35,961 nucleotides of DNA from IMG/VR virus record IMGVR_UViG_3300005527_000145, positions 1-35,961 of that record. One strand, 5' to 3'. Of this stretch, positions 1 through 7,990 are shown in pieces. How positions within the stretch are numbered: the first letter of the stretch is position 1; each line of letters opens with the position of its first letter. The notes under the pieces were generated by a model. The model was not told where the DNA came from. It did no database searches and saw nothing but the letters and a program-made list of their open reading frames with translations. The translations under genes and the position numbers were made by a program. The DNA is from a virus.

Positions 1-690
1 CCTTACCGGATAATCTTTATGTTGGGGGAAATTTGGAGTTAGATGGAATACCAATTCAATACTTAGGGAATAATATTCATGTTAAGGGAAATTTGGAGTT
101 AGATGGAATACCAATTCAATACTTAGGGAATAATATTCATGTTGGGGGAAATTTGTATTTATATGGAACACAAATTCAATCCTTAGGGGATAATCTTCAT
201 GTTGGGGGAAATTTGGATTTATATGGAACACCAATTCAATCCTTACCGGATAATCTTCGTGTTGGGGGATGGTTGGATTTAAAAAGAGCACCAATTCAAT
301 CCTTACCGGATAATCTTCATGTTGGGGGAGATTTGTTTTTAAGTAAAACACCAATTCAATCCTTACCGAATAATCTTCATGTTGGGGGAAGTTTGTATTT
401 ACAAGGAACACCAATTCAATCCTTACCGGATAATCTTTATGTTGGGAGAAATTTGGATTTAAGAGGAACACCAATTCAATCCTTACCGGATAATCTTCGT
501 GTTGGGGGAGATTTGTGGTTAAATGGAACACCAATTAAATCCTTAGGGGATAATCTTTATGTTGGGGGAAGTTTGTGGTTAAATGGAACACCAATTCAAT
601 ACTTACCGGATAATCTTCATGTTGAGGGAAGTTTGGATTTAAGAGGAACACCAATTCAATCCTTACCGGATAATCTTCATGTTCCAAAAA
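1..690 (+). repeat. 60-bp tandem repeat array, about 11 units plus a degenerate one
   Basis: Units of exactly 60 bp follow each other from base 1, each with the core ccttaccggataatctt followed by gttggggga. Differences are mostly single bases. Because the period is a multiple of three, unit gain or loss keeps the reading frame. The same unit recurs at about 30382-30505 and, inverted, at about 35430-35894. Confidence 0.95.
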
Positions 691-779
691 TTATTTTAAT
701 TAAAACCACGCCATTAAGTGATAATTATGAATTGGTTCAGACATATAGTGAAAAATATAAAATTAATAGTACTTTTTAA
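1..779 (+). CDS. Leucine-rich solenoid repeat protein, 5' end missing
   Basis: The reading frame is open from base 3, so the gene begins before the window; the TTG at 33 is only the first possible start codon inside it. The visible part is eleven 20-residue units with consensus L-P-D-N-L-x-V-G-G-x-L-x-L-x-G-T-P-I-Q-S, encoded by near-identical 60-bp units, then a diverged last unit and a charged tail ending at 779. The spacing of hydrophobic residues resembles the 20-residue leucine-rich repeats of YopM/IpaH-type effectors, so a curved solenoid is expected, but its ligand is unknown. By analogy with the related gene at 30180, the missing N-terminus may carry an LTESDL tag (inference). No signal peptide or membrane segment is visible. 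The next gene starts 10 nt downstream on the same strand. Fold class is fairly sure; function is unknown. Confidence 0.8.
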   Translation, partial: LPDNLYVGGNLELDGIPIQYLGNNIHVKGNLELDGIPIQYLGNNIHVGGNLYLYGTQIQSLGDNLHVGGNLDLYGTPIQSLPDNLRVGGWLDLKRAPIQSLPDNLHVGGDLFLSKTPIQSLPNNLHVGGSLYLQGTPIQSLPDNLYVGRNLDLRGTPIQSLPDNLRVGGDLWLNGTPIKSLGDNLYVGGSLWLNGTPIQYLPDNLHVEGSLDLRGTPIQSLPDNLHVPKIILIKTTPLSDNYELVQTYSEKYKINSTF

Positions 780-788
780 TTATAAAAA

Positions 789-1301
789 ATGGAAAAAAAA
801 GTTCCAATAACTAGAATAGGAAAATTTTTTGGAGGTGAAGATTTCGCTTTAGATATTTCTATGGGTGAAGAATGGTTAGTAGGTGATATGAATTTTAAGT
901 TAATTCTTTATAGAATAGATAAATATAAAACAAAAAATGATGATGTTTATGGTGAAGCGGTAAAAGATGGAATAAAATTTTTACCGCCAATTGAATTTAA
1001 TGCGTATGTTAAAGTTGTTCAGCCAGAAAATAAATTTCTTGGTCAGTCGATGGTATCACAAACCGAACCGGGTAATATGACGTTTTCTGTTTATCAAAAA
1101 ACACTAGATGAACTTGGAATTGAAATTAATTTTGGTGATTATATTGGTTATTATGAAACCGAAACCAGAGTTAGATACTATACAGTTAATAATGATGGTC
1201 GTATTGTATCTGATAATAAACATACATATGGTGGATATAAGCCGTTTTATAGGACTTATGTTGCGTCACCAGTAACAAATAATGAATTTAGAGGACTATA
1301 A
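789..1301 (+). CDS. Putative neck (head-closure) protein, gp14-like position
   Basis: A 170-residue protein with no signal peptide or membrane segment, rich in beta-prone and aromatic residues. Residues about 110-160 contain a G-D-Y-I-G-Y element, then a P-F-Y element near the C-terminus. This pattern resembles the part of T4 gp14 that reads GDLIYF ... DPFY, though overall similarity is weak. The stop codon (TAA, 1299-1301) overlaps the ATG of the gp15-like gene by one base, so the two are co-translated. In T4, genes 13, 14 and 15 (neck and tail completion) are consecutive and lie near gene 18, which fits the order here. A role in the head-tail connector is therefore inferred mostly from position. 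It could also be another small virion protein. Confidence 0.4.
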   Translation: MEKKVPITRIGKFFGGEDFALDISMGEEWLVGDMNFKLILYRIDKYKTKNDDVYGEAVKDGIKFLPPIEFNAYVKVVQPENKFLGQSMVSQTEPGNMTFSVYQKTLDELGIEINFGDYIGYYETETRVRYYTVNNDGRIVSDNKHTYGGYKPFYRTYVASPVTNNEFRGL

Positions 1302-2347
1302 TGGGTTTACCAAAAAAAATAAAAAAAGATTTAAACCTTACGCCAGAAAAAATTCTTCTTGAGAGAAGAGAAGAGTTATTGGAATATATTAATGAGGATG
1401 GAACTTATTTACCAAAATCAATTTTACATGCTGATTTAGATAGAGGGTTTTTAGATTTTGTTAAAGATAAACTCAGAACCGTTGTTGAGGGAAAAGAAGT
1501 TCCAATGATTGATGTTATCATTACAACACAAAATTGGGCGCAGTTTACCGAAACTTGGAAATTCCAAAATATGGATGATAATCCGGAACCTCCGTTCATT
1601 ACTGTTGTTAGAAAAAAGGAAACAAAATTTGGAACAAATCCCGCATTAAAATATAACATACCAAATAGAAGACAATATTTTTACGCTGCGGTACCAACAT
1701 GGACTGGAACAAGAAAGGGGGTTGATATATACACAATACCCCAACCAATTCCCGTCGATATTAATTACAGCATAAAAATAGTTTGTAATAGGATGAGGGA
1801 ATTAAATGAATTTAATAAAAATGTTTTAAGAGAGTTTGCATCCAGACAAGCATATACAACAGTTAAAGGTCATTATATCCCAATTATAATGGATAATATT
1901 AGTGATGAATCGGTTAATGAATTAGAGAAAAGAAGATATTATATGCAAAATTATGATTTTACTTTATTGGGTTTCTTAATAGATGAAGATGAATTTGAGG
2001 TAAAACCAGCAATTTCTAGATCACTTGCTCTAATTGAAACGGATAGTTCGTTACCCAAAAAATCTAATGGTAAAATAAATCAAAGACTTGATTATGGTAA
2101 TCAAATGATTTTTAATAGTGGTGTTACTGAATTAACACAAGTTTTCTATTCTCAAACTAATATATCATTACAACAAACATCAAATGTTGATTCATATGAT
2201 GTTTATATAAATAATGATTTATATGGTAGTGATATTCAAAAATTATTATTAAATAGTGGTGATGTTTTAAGAATTGTCATCACAAAAACAGACAACGGAC
2301 AAAAAGGAATAATTAATTTTCAAACTGAAATTAACTATTCACCGTAA
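1301..2347 (+). CDS. Tail sheath stabiliser / tail completion protein, gp15-like
   Basis: 348 residues. The central part (about 60-235) follows the pattern of T4 gp15, the ring protein that caps the tail and stabilises the sheath: an early I-D-V-I-I-T-T segment, a middle V-D-I-N-Y-S-I-K-I-V segment followed by a long helix, then 'HYIPIIMDN', an acidic stretch, and 'ELEKRRYYMQNYDFTLLGF' matching the T4 R-R-R-I-E-W-S-L-T-F region. The last about 90 residues form an extra beta-rich domain not seen in T4 gp15. It sits immediately upstream of the sheath gene, as expected for a tail-terminator. The 3' end overlaps the end of a small minus-strand gene (2335-2493) by 13 bases. Assignment rests on pattern memory and context; moderate confidence. 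Confidence 0.6.
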   Translation: MGLPKKIKKDLNLTPEKILLERREELLEYINEDGTYLPKSILHADLDRGFLDFVKDKLRTVVEGKEVPMIDVIITTQNWAQFTETWKFQNMDDNPEPPFITVVRKKETKFGTNPALKYNIPNRRQYFYAAVPTWTGTRKGVDIYTIPQPIPVDINYSIKIVCNRMRELNEFNKNVLREFASRQAYTTVKGHYIPIIMDNISDESVNELEKRRYYMQNYDFTLLGFLIDEDEFEVKPAISRSLALIETDSSLPKKSNGKINQRLDYGNQMIFNSGVTELTQVFYSQTNISLQQTSNVDSYDVYINNDLYGSDIQKLLLNSGDVLRIVITKTDNGQKGIINFQTEINYSP

Positions 2348-2493
2348 ACATCTTTTTTTTCTTTACACTTTTCAATAATTAAAGATTCCAAAAATTTATA
2401 AATTTTGTAACCTTTTTTATCGCAATATCTTTTTAAGATATCGTGTACTTCTGGGTCAATTTTTAAGTTTTTAATTTTTTTGTTATTTGGCAT
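2335..2493 (-). CDS. Small ribbon-helix-helix-like DNA-binding protein
   Basis: A 52-residue reading frame from ATG (2493) to TAG (2335). It has a basic N-terminus (MPNNKKIKNLKI), then 'DPEVHDILKRYCDKKG', then a second helix 'KFLESLIIEKC'. A short basic strand followed by two helices is typical of phage ribbon-helix-helix repressors and of small Arc/CopG-type proteins. It lies alone on the minus strand between two plus-strand tail genes, and its last codons overlap the end of the gp15-like gene. A TATTTATA element reads in its direction 34 nt upstream of the start (2535-2528), which supports it being expressed. The target is unknown; an operator nearby or a role as a transcription modulator is inference. 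A similar-sized protein is encoded at 32001-32159. Confidence 0.6.
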   Translation of the reverse strand: MPNNKKIKNLKIDPEVHDILKRYCDKKGYKIYKFLESLIIEKCKEKKDVYGE

Positions 2494-2527
2494 GGTAGAA
2501 AAAAGGAAGAATTTTTTCTTCCCATAT

Positions 2528-2535
2528 TATAAATA
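2528..2535 (-). promoter_or_regulatory. TATTTATA element, minus strand (candidate promoter)
   Basis: Read on the minus strand this is TATTTATA, 34 nt before the ATG at 2493. It is the same element, in the same orientation relative to the gene, as that found before several plus-strand genes. Role as promoter is inferred. Confidence 0.45.
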
Positions 2536-2571
2536 TATTGACTTTTTGCTGATTTTTAATAAAAACGTAGA

Positions 2572-2579
2572 TATTTATT
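2572..2579 (+). promoter_or_regulatory. TATTTATT element before the sheath gene
   Basis: TATTTATT (context tagatatttattg) lies 31 nt upstream of the sheath ATG at 2611. It has no obvious -35 partner, as in T4 late promoters, which are a lone -10 element. Promoter role is inferred. Confidence 0.5.
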
Positions 2580-2610
2580 GAAAAATAAATTAAAAAGAAA
2601 ATTTTAAAAA

Positions 2611-5600
2611 ATGGCAACATCCAATAAAGTCTTTGTATCTCCGGGGGTTTACACTTCAGAGCGAGACTTAAGTTTTGTGGCACAAAGTGTAGGTGTCACA
2701 ACCTTAGGTATTGCTGGTGAAACTCAAAAAGGTCCGGCTTTCGAACCTATATTCATCACAAGTTACGATGAATTTGAAACTTATTTTGGTGGAACATCAC
2801 CAGAAAAGTTTATAAACACACAAATTCCAAAATATGAAGCTGCTTACATAGCAAAATCTTATTTACAGCAATCAAACCAATTGTTTGTATCAAGAATTCT
2901 TGGTCTTTCTGGTTATGATGCTGGTCCTTCATGGTCAATTAAGATTAATGCTAATATGAATCCAGCAACGGTTTCATTATCTAGCTGCACAACTTATTGC
3001 TCCGCTGGTGAATATTTAACAAGCGGTTGCACCGTAGAAGCACCAATTACATTTACAATTAATTTTACAGGTAATACTTGTTCACTTAGCAGTATTGTAA
3101 TTAGTGGTGATTCAAATTACAACAGCATTATTGGTCAATATGCTACAAGTGAATATGAGCAGTTTAATGGAAGTATTTCAACATTAGAAGAAGATTTAAA
3201 AGAGCAAATCTTTGGTGTTATGAGTTCAACCGGTACAAGCGGAAGCTCAGTTTATTACTTCGGTTCTATTCCCGCTTCAGCAACAACTGTATCACCCTTA
3301 AGTGCTTACACAGCATCAACAAATGCGGTTAACGTATTTAGTGTAGCTGACCCGGTTAGCTTGAATCAATTAACATCAAGATTAAACGATTCTTGGTACT
3401 TTGCAACATTCAATCAATTTGCACCTAATGTAACGGTACTACCTAACGGTGAATCGGTAACACCTAACTACTCAGGTATTTCATTCTATAGTGTTGTTAA
3501 TAGTTTAGTGTTCTCAGGTCAGGTATGTACAACAGCATCTACGTCAACTACAACATCGACAACAACAGATCCTTGCGCTGCTCCAGTACCCTCACAAACA
3601 CCTGTTGCTCCGGTGGTTACATGCTGCAATTACTTTACAGGAACATTAACGGGTACAATTTACACATTATTTGGTAAACAATTTAATGATTACCAAGATT
3701 TGGTTGTTGCAACTCTAAGATCTAGAGGTGTTGTTGATTATGTGTCAAGTAATGGACCTGTTTATGAAATCTCAACATTAAATTATGTTGGTCTCGATTG
3801 TACCACAGATTCTTATGAATTAGTACAAAAAAATCCTTTTATGTCATTTGCAATTACTGGTTTTACAGATGCGGGTCAATACTTTAACTTCAAAACCTCA
3901 ATGAGTAACACCGATAAGAACTTCATTGATAGAGTTCTTGGTTCGGGTAACTTTAGCAAACCAAAAACCGAAGTTCCTTTATTTGTTGAAGAAAATTATT
4001 CAAACTTATTAACTTATGGTTGGAATAAGGGTTATGTAAGAGGTTTACAATGTAACTTATTGGCTTTAGATAGTGCGAGAAGTAATGATGGAAATTCTAT
4101 CGGTTGGTATCTTGATAGATATCAAACACCAATTACTCCGTTTATTGTGTCTGAATTAAGAGGTAATAAAGTATTTAAGCTCTTTAAATTCCATAGTATT
4201 TCAGATGGTACAAATGCAAATACTGAAATTAAGATTTCAATCGCTAATATTTCATTTGCAAATGGAACATTTGATATCTTGGTAAGAGATTATAATGATA
4301 CTGATCAAAATCCGGTTGTAATTGAGAAGTTCTCAAACTGTAGCATGAATCCTTCTCTTAATAACTTCGTTGCTAAGAGAATTGGTACTGTTGATGGGGA
4401 ATATGAACTTAAGTCAAAGTATGTTATGGTTGAATTAAGTGATGAATATCCTACTGATGCATTACCTTGCGGTTTCGAGGGTTACTTAATGAGAGAATAT
4501 GATAATGAAACATCTCCGTTCGTTGTCTACAAAACAAAATATGATTTTCCGGGTGAAGTTATCTACAATCCTCCATTTGGTACATTAGCTGGTGCTGAAG
4601 ATTCAATCACAAGTAGCGGCGATAGAGTAAGAAATACTTACTTAGGTATTTCTTCAGAAATTCCGGTTGATTCAGATTTCTTCTACTACAAAGGTAAGAA
4701 AAATGTTTCATCAGTTGAGCTTTGCACAAGTGAAACATCAGATTCTTGGTTGTATTTAACAAAAGGTTTCCACATGGATTCTGGTGCTAGCGTTGTAAAG
4801 ATTTCTTCTGATTATGTAACATCAGGTAAACCTGCGTTTGATGTTGGTGTAACTTCATTCAGGAGTGAACCCACATCAGCAAATAATCCTTACTACAAAT
4901 TACAATCTCGTAAGTTTACTCTCTACTTACAAAATGGTTTCGACGGTTGGGACATTTATACAGAATCAAGAACAAATACTGATAGATTCCAATTAGGTGG
5001 TTCCGGTTACCAAAATGGTGCTTGTCCTTCAGTTAGATATCCTGATGCAACCGGTGTTGGATTGTTAAAACAAATCTCTGTAAATGACACATTTACCGAT
5101 TATGCTAACACTGACTTCTACGCTTACTTGTATGGTATCAGACAATTTGCAAATCCTGAAGCAACAACAATTAACGTTCTTGTAACTCCGGGTATTGATT
5201 TTGTAAATAACTTACAATTAATTGAGGATACAATTACAATGGTTGAACAAGAAAGAGCGGATTCACTTTATGTCATGACAACTCCTGACATGAATATGTT
5301 TGTTCCAACAGCTTCAGATCCTGCTGATTTCTACACACCAACAGATATTGTTGATCAGTTAGAAGCTGCAAATATTGACACAAACTACACAGCAACTTAC
5401 TATCCTTGGATTCTTGTTAAGGACACGGTAAATAATACTCAGGTATATATTCCTTCTACGGGTGAAGTTTGCAGAAACTTCGCACTAACCGATAACATTG
5501 CATTCCCTTGGTTCGCAACCGCTGGTTACACAAGAGGTATCGTAAATTCTGTTAAAGCAAGAAAGAAGCTCACTCAAGAGGATAGAGACACCTTGTATCA

Positions 5601-6000
5601 GGGTAGAATTAACCCGATTGCAACCTTCAGCGATGTTGGTACTGTAATTTGGGGTAATAAGACTCTACAAGTTGCTGAATCCGCTCTTGATAGAATCAAC
5701 GTTAGAAGATTGTTGTTACAAACAAGAAAGTTAATTTCTGCTGTAGCTGTTAGATTGTTATTCGAACAAAATGATAGTAAGGTAAGACAAGACTTCTTGG
5801 ATGCTGTTAATCCGATACTTGATTCGATTAGAAGAGATAGGGGTCTATACGACTTCAGAGTAACGCTCTCATCAAGTCCTGAGGATTTAGATAGAAATCA
5901 ATTAGTTGGTAAAATTTACATTAAACCAACAAAGTCGCTTGAGATAATTGATTTGGAATTCTTAATTACACCTACTGGTGCAAGTTTCGAAAATATCTAA
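2611..6000 (+). CDS. gp18: Contractile tail sheath protein, gp18-like, with large insertion
   Basis: 1129 residues against 659 in T4 gp18. The N-terminus has the classic sheath start 'VFVSPGVYTSERDL' and a G-I-A-G-E-T-Q-K-G-P strand. The C-terminal about 190 residues form the conserved sheath domain: 'NPIATFSDVGTVIWGNKTL', then 'DRINVRRLL', a long helix with R-Q-D-F, and 'VGKIYIKPTKSLEIIDLEF', which builds the interlocking strands between subunits. The extra length lies in the surface-exposed middle. There, residues about 120-340 include two cysteine clusters (126, 130, 140, 157 and 306, 322, 338, 339) and a Thr/Ser tract at about 307-319. The codon choice is noticeably richer in C and G than in the neighbouring small genes, as expected for a highly expressed virion protein. 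It is followed by a strong terminator. Identification is secure. Confidence 0.95.
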   Translation: MATSNKVFVSPGVYTSERDLSFVAQSVGVTTLGIAGETQKGPAFEPIFITSYDEFETYFGGTSPEKFINTQIPKYEAAYIAKSYLQQSNQLFVSRILGLSGYDAGPSWSIKINANMNPATVSLSSCTTYCSAGEYLTSGCTVEAPITFTINFTGNTCSLSSIVISGDSNYNSIIGQYATSEYEQFNGSISTLEEDLKEQIFGVMSSTGTSGSSVYYFGSIPASATTVSPLSAYTASTNAVNVFSVADPVSLNQLTSRLNDSWYFATFNQFAPNVTVLPNGESVTPNYSGISFYSVVNSLVFSGQVCTTASTSTTTSTTTDPCAAPVPSQTPVAPVVTCCNYFTGTLTGTIYTLFGKQFNDYQDLVVATLRSRGVVDYVSSNGPVYEISTLNYVGLDCTTDSYELVQKNPFMSFAITGFTDAGQYFNFKTSMSNTDKNFIDRVLGSGNFSKPKTEVPLFVEENYSNLLTYGWNKGYVRGLQCNLLALDSARSNDGNSIGWYLDRYQTPITPFIVSELRGNKVFKLFKFHSISDGTNANTEIKISIANISFANGTFDILVRDYNDTDQNPVVIEKFSNCSMNPSLNNFVAKRIGTVDGEYELKSKYVMVELSDEYPTDALPCGFEGYLMREYDNETSPFVVYKTKYDFPGEVIYNPPFGTLAGAEDSITSSGDRVRNTYLGISSEIPVDSDFFYYKGKKNVSSVELCTSETSDSWLYLTKGFHMDSGASVVKISSDYVTSGKPAFDVGVTSFRSEPTSANNPYYKLQSRKFTLYLQNGFDGWDIYTESRTNTDRFQLGGSGYQNGACPSVRYPDATGVGLLKQISVNDTFTDYANTDFYAYLYGIRQFANPEATTINVLVTPGIDFVNNLQLIEDTITMVEQERADSLYVMTTPDMNMFVPTASDPADFYTPTDIVDQLEAANIDTNYTATYYPWILVKDTVNNTQVYIPSTGEVCRNFALTDNIAFPWFATAGYTRGIVNSVKARKKLTQEDRDTLYQGRINPIATFSDVGTVIWGNKTLQVAESALDRINVRRLLLQTRKLISAVAVRLLFEQNDSKVRQDFLDAVNPILDSIRRDRGLYDFRVTLSSSPEDLDRNQLVGKIYIKPTKSLEIIDLEFLITPTGASFENI

Positions 6001-6015
6001 AATAAAATAACTAAG

Positions 6016-6050
6016 AAAAAACCCCCTTCAGAAATGAGTGGGGGTTTTTT
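6016..6050. terminator. Bidirectional intrinsic terminator between convergent genes
   Basis: AAAAAACCCCC (6016-6026) pairs with GGGGGTTTTTT (6040-6050), with an inner TCA/TGA stem around a GAAA loop. The run of T on the right ends plus-strand transcription from the sheath gene; the run of A on the left gives a U-tract to minus-strand transcripts arriving from 6055. Confidence 0.9.
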
Positions 6051-6054
6051 ATTT

Positions 6055-6285
6055 TCATATCTTTAACTTAAAAATATGTCTATAATCAACATCGCAAAAT
6101 AGTGTAAATTTAATCCAAATTAAATTAAGTGAAATATACCAATACCAAGGTTGAATACCACTTGTTGTTTTGATATATGTACCCTTTTTAAACTCTAAAC
6201 CAAGTTGTTTTGGTAATAGTCTAATAGTTATATCAGACCAAACTGATTTGACTCTAAATTTTAAATCAATATTAAAAATTTTCAT
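6055..6285 (-). CDS. Hypothetical small protein, last gene of the minus-strand operon
   Basis: 76 residues starting at the ATG at 6285, which overlaps the TAA of the upstream gene by one base (TAATG arrangement), so translation is probably coupled. The sequence is rich in aromatic and aliphatic residues in alternating patterns ('PWYWYISLNLIWIKFTLF'), suggesting beta-strands rather than a membrane helix, because charged residues interrupt it. It resembles in style the 76-residue product of 9013-9243, and the two could be distant relatives. I do not recognise a family. It ends just before the bidirectional terminator. Confidence 0.65.
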   Translation of the reverse strand: MKIFNIDLKFRVKSVWSDITIRLLPKQLGLEFKKGTYIKTTSGIQPWYWYISLNLIWIKFTLFCDVDYRHIFKLKI

Positions 6286-6521
6286 TAACTAATAATTTTA
6301 ACCTCACTTTCAGTTTCAATTACAACCCTAGCACCACAACTTAATAAAGGTTTAGCATCACAACCATGACCACCATAAATTATTTTGCTTGGACCAAGAA
6401 TTTCAACTTCGTTACAATATGTATTTTTTTTACCTTGTTTAACTGTTATAACAGGTAAATCAGTCCCATTTGTTTTATTGGAACGAATATTGTGTTGGTT
6501 AACGTGAATTTTGGTTTTCAT
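6285..6521 (-). CDS. Conserved phage hypothetical protein with KIHVNQHNIR start
   Basis: 78 residues. The sequence begins 'MKTKIHVNQHNIRSNKTNG', continues with 'PVITVKQGKKNTYCNEVEI' and 'GPSKIIYGG', and ends with 'LLSCGARVVIETESEVKI'. From memory this layout recurs in small hypothetical proteins of many unrelated tailed phages, so it is a conserved phage family, but I know of no established function. It is predicted to be a small all-beta protein; two cysteines (in C-N-E-V and S-C-G-A) are present but too few for a zinc site alone. It overlaps both neighbours by a few bases inside the minus-strand operon, so it is co-expressed with thyX and the others. Confidence 0.75.
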   Translation of the reverse strand: MKTKIHVNQHNIRSNKTNGTDLPVITVKQGKKNTYCNEVEILGPSKIIYGGHGCDAKPLLSCGARVVIETESEVKIIS

Positions 6522-6706
6522 TCAATATCTTTTTGATAAAGTACCTCAACTTTTTCTATGGTTTCATCCAATAAATCAAAACAAGGTTCAGAAATAAGAT
6601 TTTTTAGTATATTATCGTCATCTTTTAAATAACTACGTATAACTTCTAAATTATTCATTACATCCCACAATGGATGATTAATATCGTGTTTTTTTATATT
6701 ATTCAT
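6518..6706 (-). CDS. Hypothetical small helical protein
   Basis: 62 residues from the ATG at 6706. A TTG four codons earlier (6718) is possible, but the ATG is preferred because it overlaps the upstream stop codon (6699-6701) by only a few bases. The sequence 'DINHPLWDVMNNLEVIRSYL' is followed by acidic helical segments, giving a predicted all-alpha, negatively charged protein. No motif or membrane segment is visible. It overlaps the next gene downstream by four bases (ATGA), indicating coupled translation. Function unknown. Confidence 0.65.
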   Translation of the reverse strand: MNNIKKHDINHPLWDVMNNLEVIRSYLKDDDNILKNLISEPCFDLLDETIEKVEVLYQKDIE

Positions 6707-6971
6707 CTTCTTCAGCAAGATTATTAAATTTTAATATTGTACCATCATTAAAATGAAGTTCTTTCGTACCTCTAAATGAATCATCAGTCCAAATAAAAGC
6801 TTTCATCGCAGAATTTGGATATTCACCATTTATTTTTTTATGTTGTTTTTTTAACTGAGTTATTTTAATCATTAAATCAGTGAAATCAATCATTAGATTT
6901 GAAAAATTTTCAGGGTTGATAATATCAACAAACTCCTCAATTGTTGATATTGTATATTGTTTTTCTTCCAT
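6699..6971 (-). CDS. Hypothetical small acidic protein
   Basis: 90 residues from an ATG at 6971. It starts 'MEEKQYTISTIEEFVDIINP', has a lysine-rich middle ('KITQLKKQHKKINGEYPNS') and a C-terminal beta-like part 'KELHFNDGTILKFNN' ending in the acidic tail A-E-E-D-E. The first half is likely helical. No known motif can be seen. It sits in the operon with 13 bases to the upstream gene and an overlap with the downstream one. Function unknown. Confidence 0.65.
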   Translation of the reverse strand: MEEKQYTISTIEEFVDIINPENFSNLMIDFTDLMIKITQLKKQHKKINGEYPNSAMKAFIWTDDSFRGTKELHFNDGTILKFNNLAEEDE

Positions 6972-6984
6972 CTTTTATAATTTA

Positions 6985-7458
6985 TTAAATTTTTGTTACC
7001 GATTCAATATAATACATAATTCCATTTATACCACCACCGGTTCTCGCATCAAATTTCATAAAATCAGAACATATAATTACATTATATTTTTCACCAGTAT
7101 TTTCATCATATTTAACTAAAATATCTTTAATTTTTTCATCACCTTCGGAACTAGCACCAAGTGATGAGTATGAACCAATATATACGGTATCACCAATAGT
7201 TAAATCTTTTAAATCTTTCATTTTTTCTTCTCTTTTTATATATTCCTCTTCTATTTTTTCATTAAGAGATGTGTATCGGTCAAGAATATATTCAGTTTCT
7301 AAATTTTTATAAAATTTCTCCCAAGCTAATTGAATTTGTTGTATTTTTCTACCACAAACACCACAACAATCACCTTCAGATTCCAAATCCATAAAATCTG
7401 AAATATATTGACATTCCTCGCAATCCCATTTTGGTGAATCTAATTTATTTGTATTCAT
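6985..7458 (-). CDS. Zinc-ribbon protein with coiled-coil and small beta domain
   Basis: 157 residues using the ATG at 7458; a TTG at 7464 is a weaker alternative. Residues about 10-40 contain two cysteine pairs, C-E-E-C and C-G-V-C (preceded by another Cys), which would coordinate one zinc ion. A charged helix with 'EKIEEEYIKREEKMKDLKDL' follows, probably a coiled coil. The last 70 residues look like a small beta barrel beginning 'TIGDTVYIGSYSS' and containing 'KYNVIICSDFMKFDARTGGG'. This could be a nucleic-acid- or protein-binding adaptor, but no named family is recognised. The start overlaps the end of the upstream gene (7445-7642), as in the rest of the operon. Confidence 0.7.
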   Translation of the reverse strand: MNTNKLDSPKWDCEECQYISDFMDLESEGDCCGVCGRKIQQIQLAWEKFYKNLETEYILDRYTSLNEKIEEEYIKREEKMKDLKDLTIGDTVYIGSYSSLGASSEGDEKIKDILVKYDENTGEKYNVIICSDFMKFDARTGGGINGIMYYIESVTKI

Positions 7459-7642
7459 TTTCAATTCTTATTTCGTTTATCGCTAAATTAAGATAAAAAT
7501 GCGACTTTTCCAAACATTCTGTTAAAGTTTCAGATGAACCACCATATAATTCACCATAATTAGCATCTGGTTGACATATTGACCAGTACCATCTAAATCC
7601 ATTTGATGGGTGTGGTTTATCTATTATTGTTTCTAATAACAT
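7445..7642 (-). CDS. Hypothetical small protein with FRWYWSI motif
   Basis: 65 residues from the ATG at 7642, whose A overlaps the upstream TAA. The sequence has 'GFRWYWSICQP' and then a helix 'TLTECLEKSHFYLNLAINEI'. A short W-x-W strand followed by a gap and an amphipathic helix is seen in many small phage proteins that I cannot assign to a function. No signal peptide or membrane helix. Co-expressed with neighbours in the minus-strand operon. Confidence 0.65.
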   Translation of the reverse strand: MLLETIIDKPHPSNGFRWYWSICQPDANYGELYGGSSETLTECLEKSHFYLNLAINEIRIENEYK

Positions 7643-7977
7643 TATTGTATTATGTTAATTGGGTCATATAAAATAACTTTTTCATAATTCACACCAACAT
7701 ATAACATATCTTCTGATATTTTTTTATTATCAGCCCCATACCTATATGTATATTTACACACATAACCTAAATTTTTGTGATTATGTATTTTTGTTTTTGG
7801 TTGTGTTATTTCAACTATAAGTTTACTGCGCTCTTGAAGTTTATTATCAAACTGTATAGATAGGTGTTCTAATTGTTTTTCAATAAATCTATCAAACCAC
7901 CGTTCTTCCACGGTGTATCGTAAATTAACATAACCATCAATATAATCGGGTTCATAAATAACATAAATATATTTCAT
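7642..7977 (-). CDS. Hypothetical protein
   Basis: 111 residues from an ATG at 7977. It begins 'MKYIYVIYEPDYIDGYVNL', followed by 'ERWFDRFIEKQLEHLSIQF', a likely helix, and ends in a beta-rich half with 'HKNLGYVCKYTYRYGADNK' and 'YEKVILYDP'. An alternating alpha/beta small domain is expected. No catalytic motif or membrane segment is visible and I do not recognise the family. It sits between the SSB-tail-like protein gene and the small W-rich gene in the operon. Confidence 0.65.
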   Translation of the reverse strand: MKYIYVIYEPDYIDGYVNLRYTVEERWFDRFIEKQLEHLSIQFDNKLQERSKLIVEITQPKTKIHNHKNLGYVCKYTYRYGADNKKISEDMLYVGVNYEKVILYDPINIIQ

Positions 7978-7990
7978 TTTTTTTAATTAA

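Noticed and set aside
82-534. Open 150-residue frame on the minus strand over the left 60-bp repeats
   Set aside because: The repeat unit lacks stops on both strands, so the frame is a by-product; the same occurs on the plus strand at 35450-35662. The solenoid frame has the expected leucine periodicity.
1-690. CRISPR-like array
   Set aside because: Units are contiguous 60-bp coding repeats without unique spacers and form one reading frame.
2521-2540. T4-type late promoter TATAAATA for the plus-strand sheath
   Set aside because: TATAAATA at 2528-2535 reads on the plus strand, but the repeated pattern in the window is TATTTAT on the coding strand, so this copy is better assigned to the minus-strand gene.
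2483-2683. 66-residue minus-strand frame across the sheath start
   Set aside because: It begins inside the conserved sheath coding sequence and overlaps the better-supported 52-residue gene's upstream region.
6880-7119. 79-residue plus-strand frame
   Set aside because: It covers parts of two minus-strand genes and an intergenic gap, with a low-complexity, Phe/Ile-rich composition.
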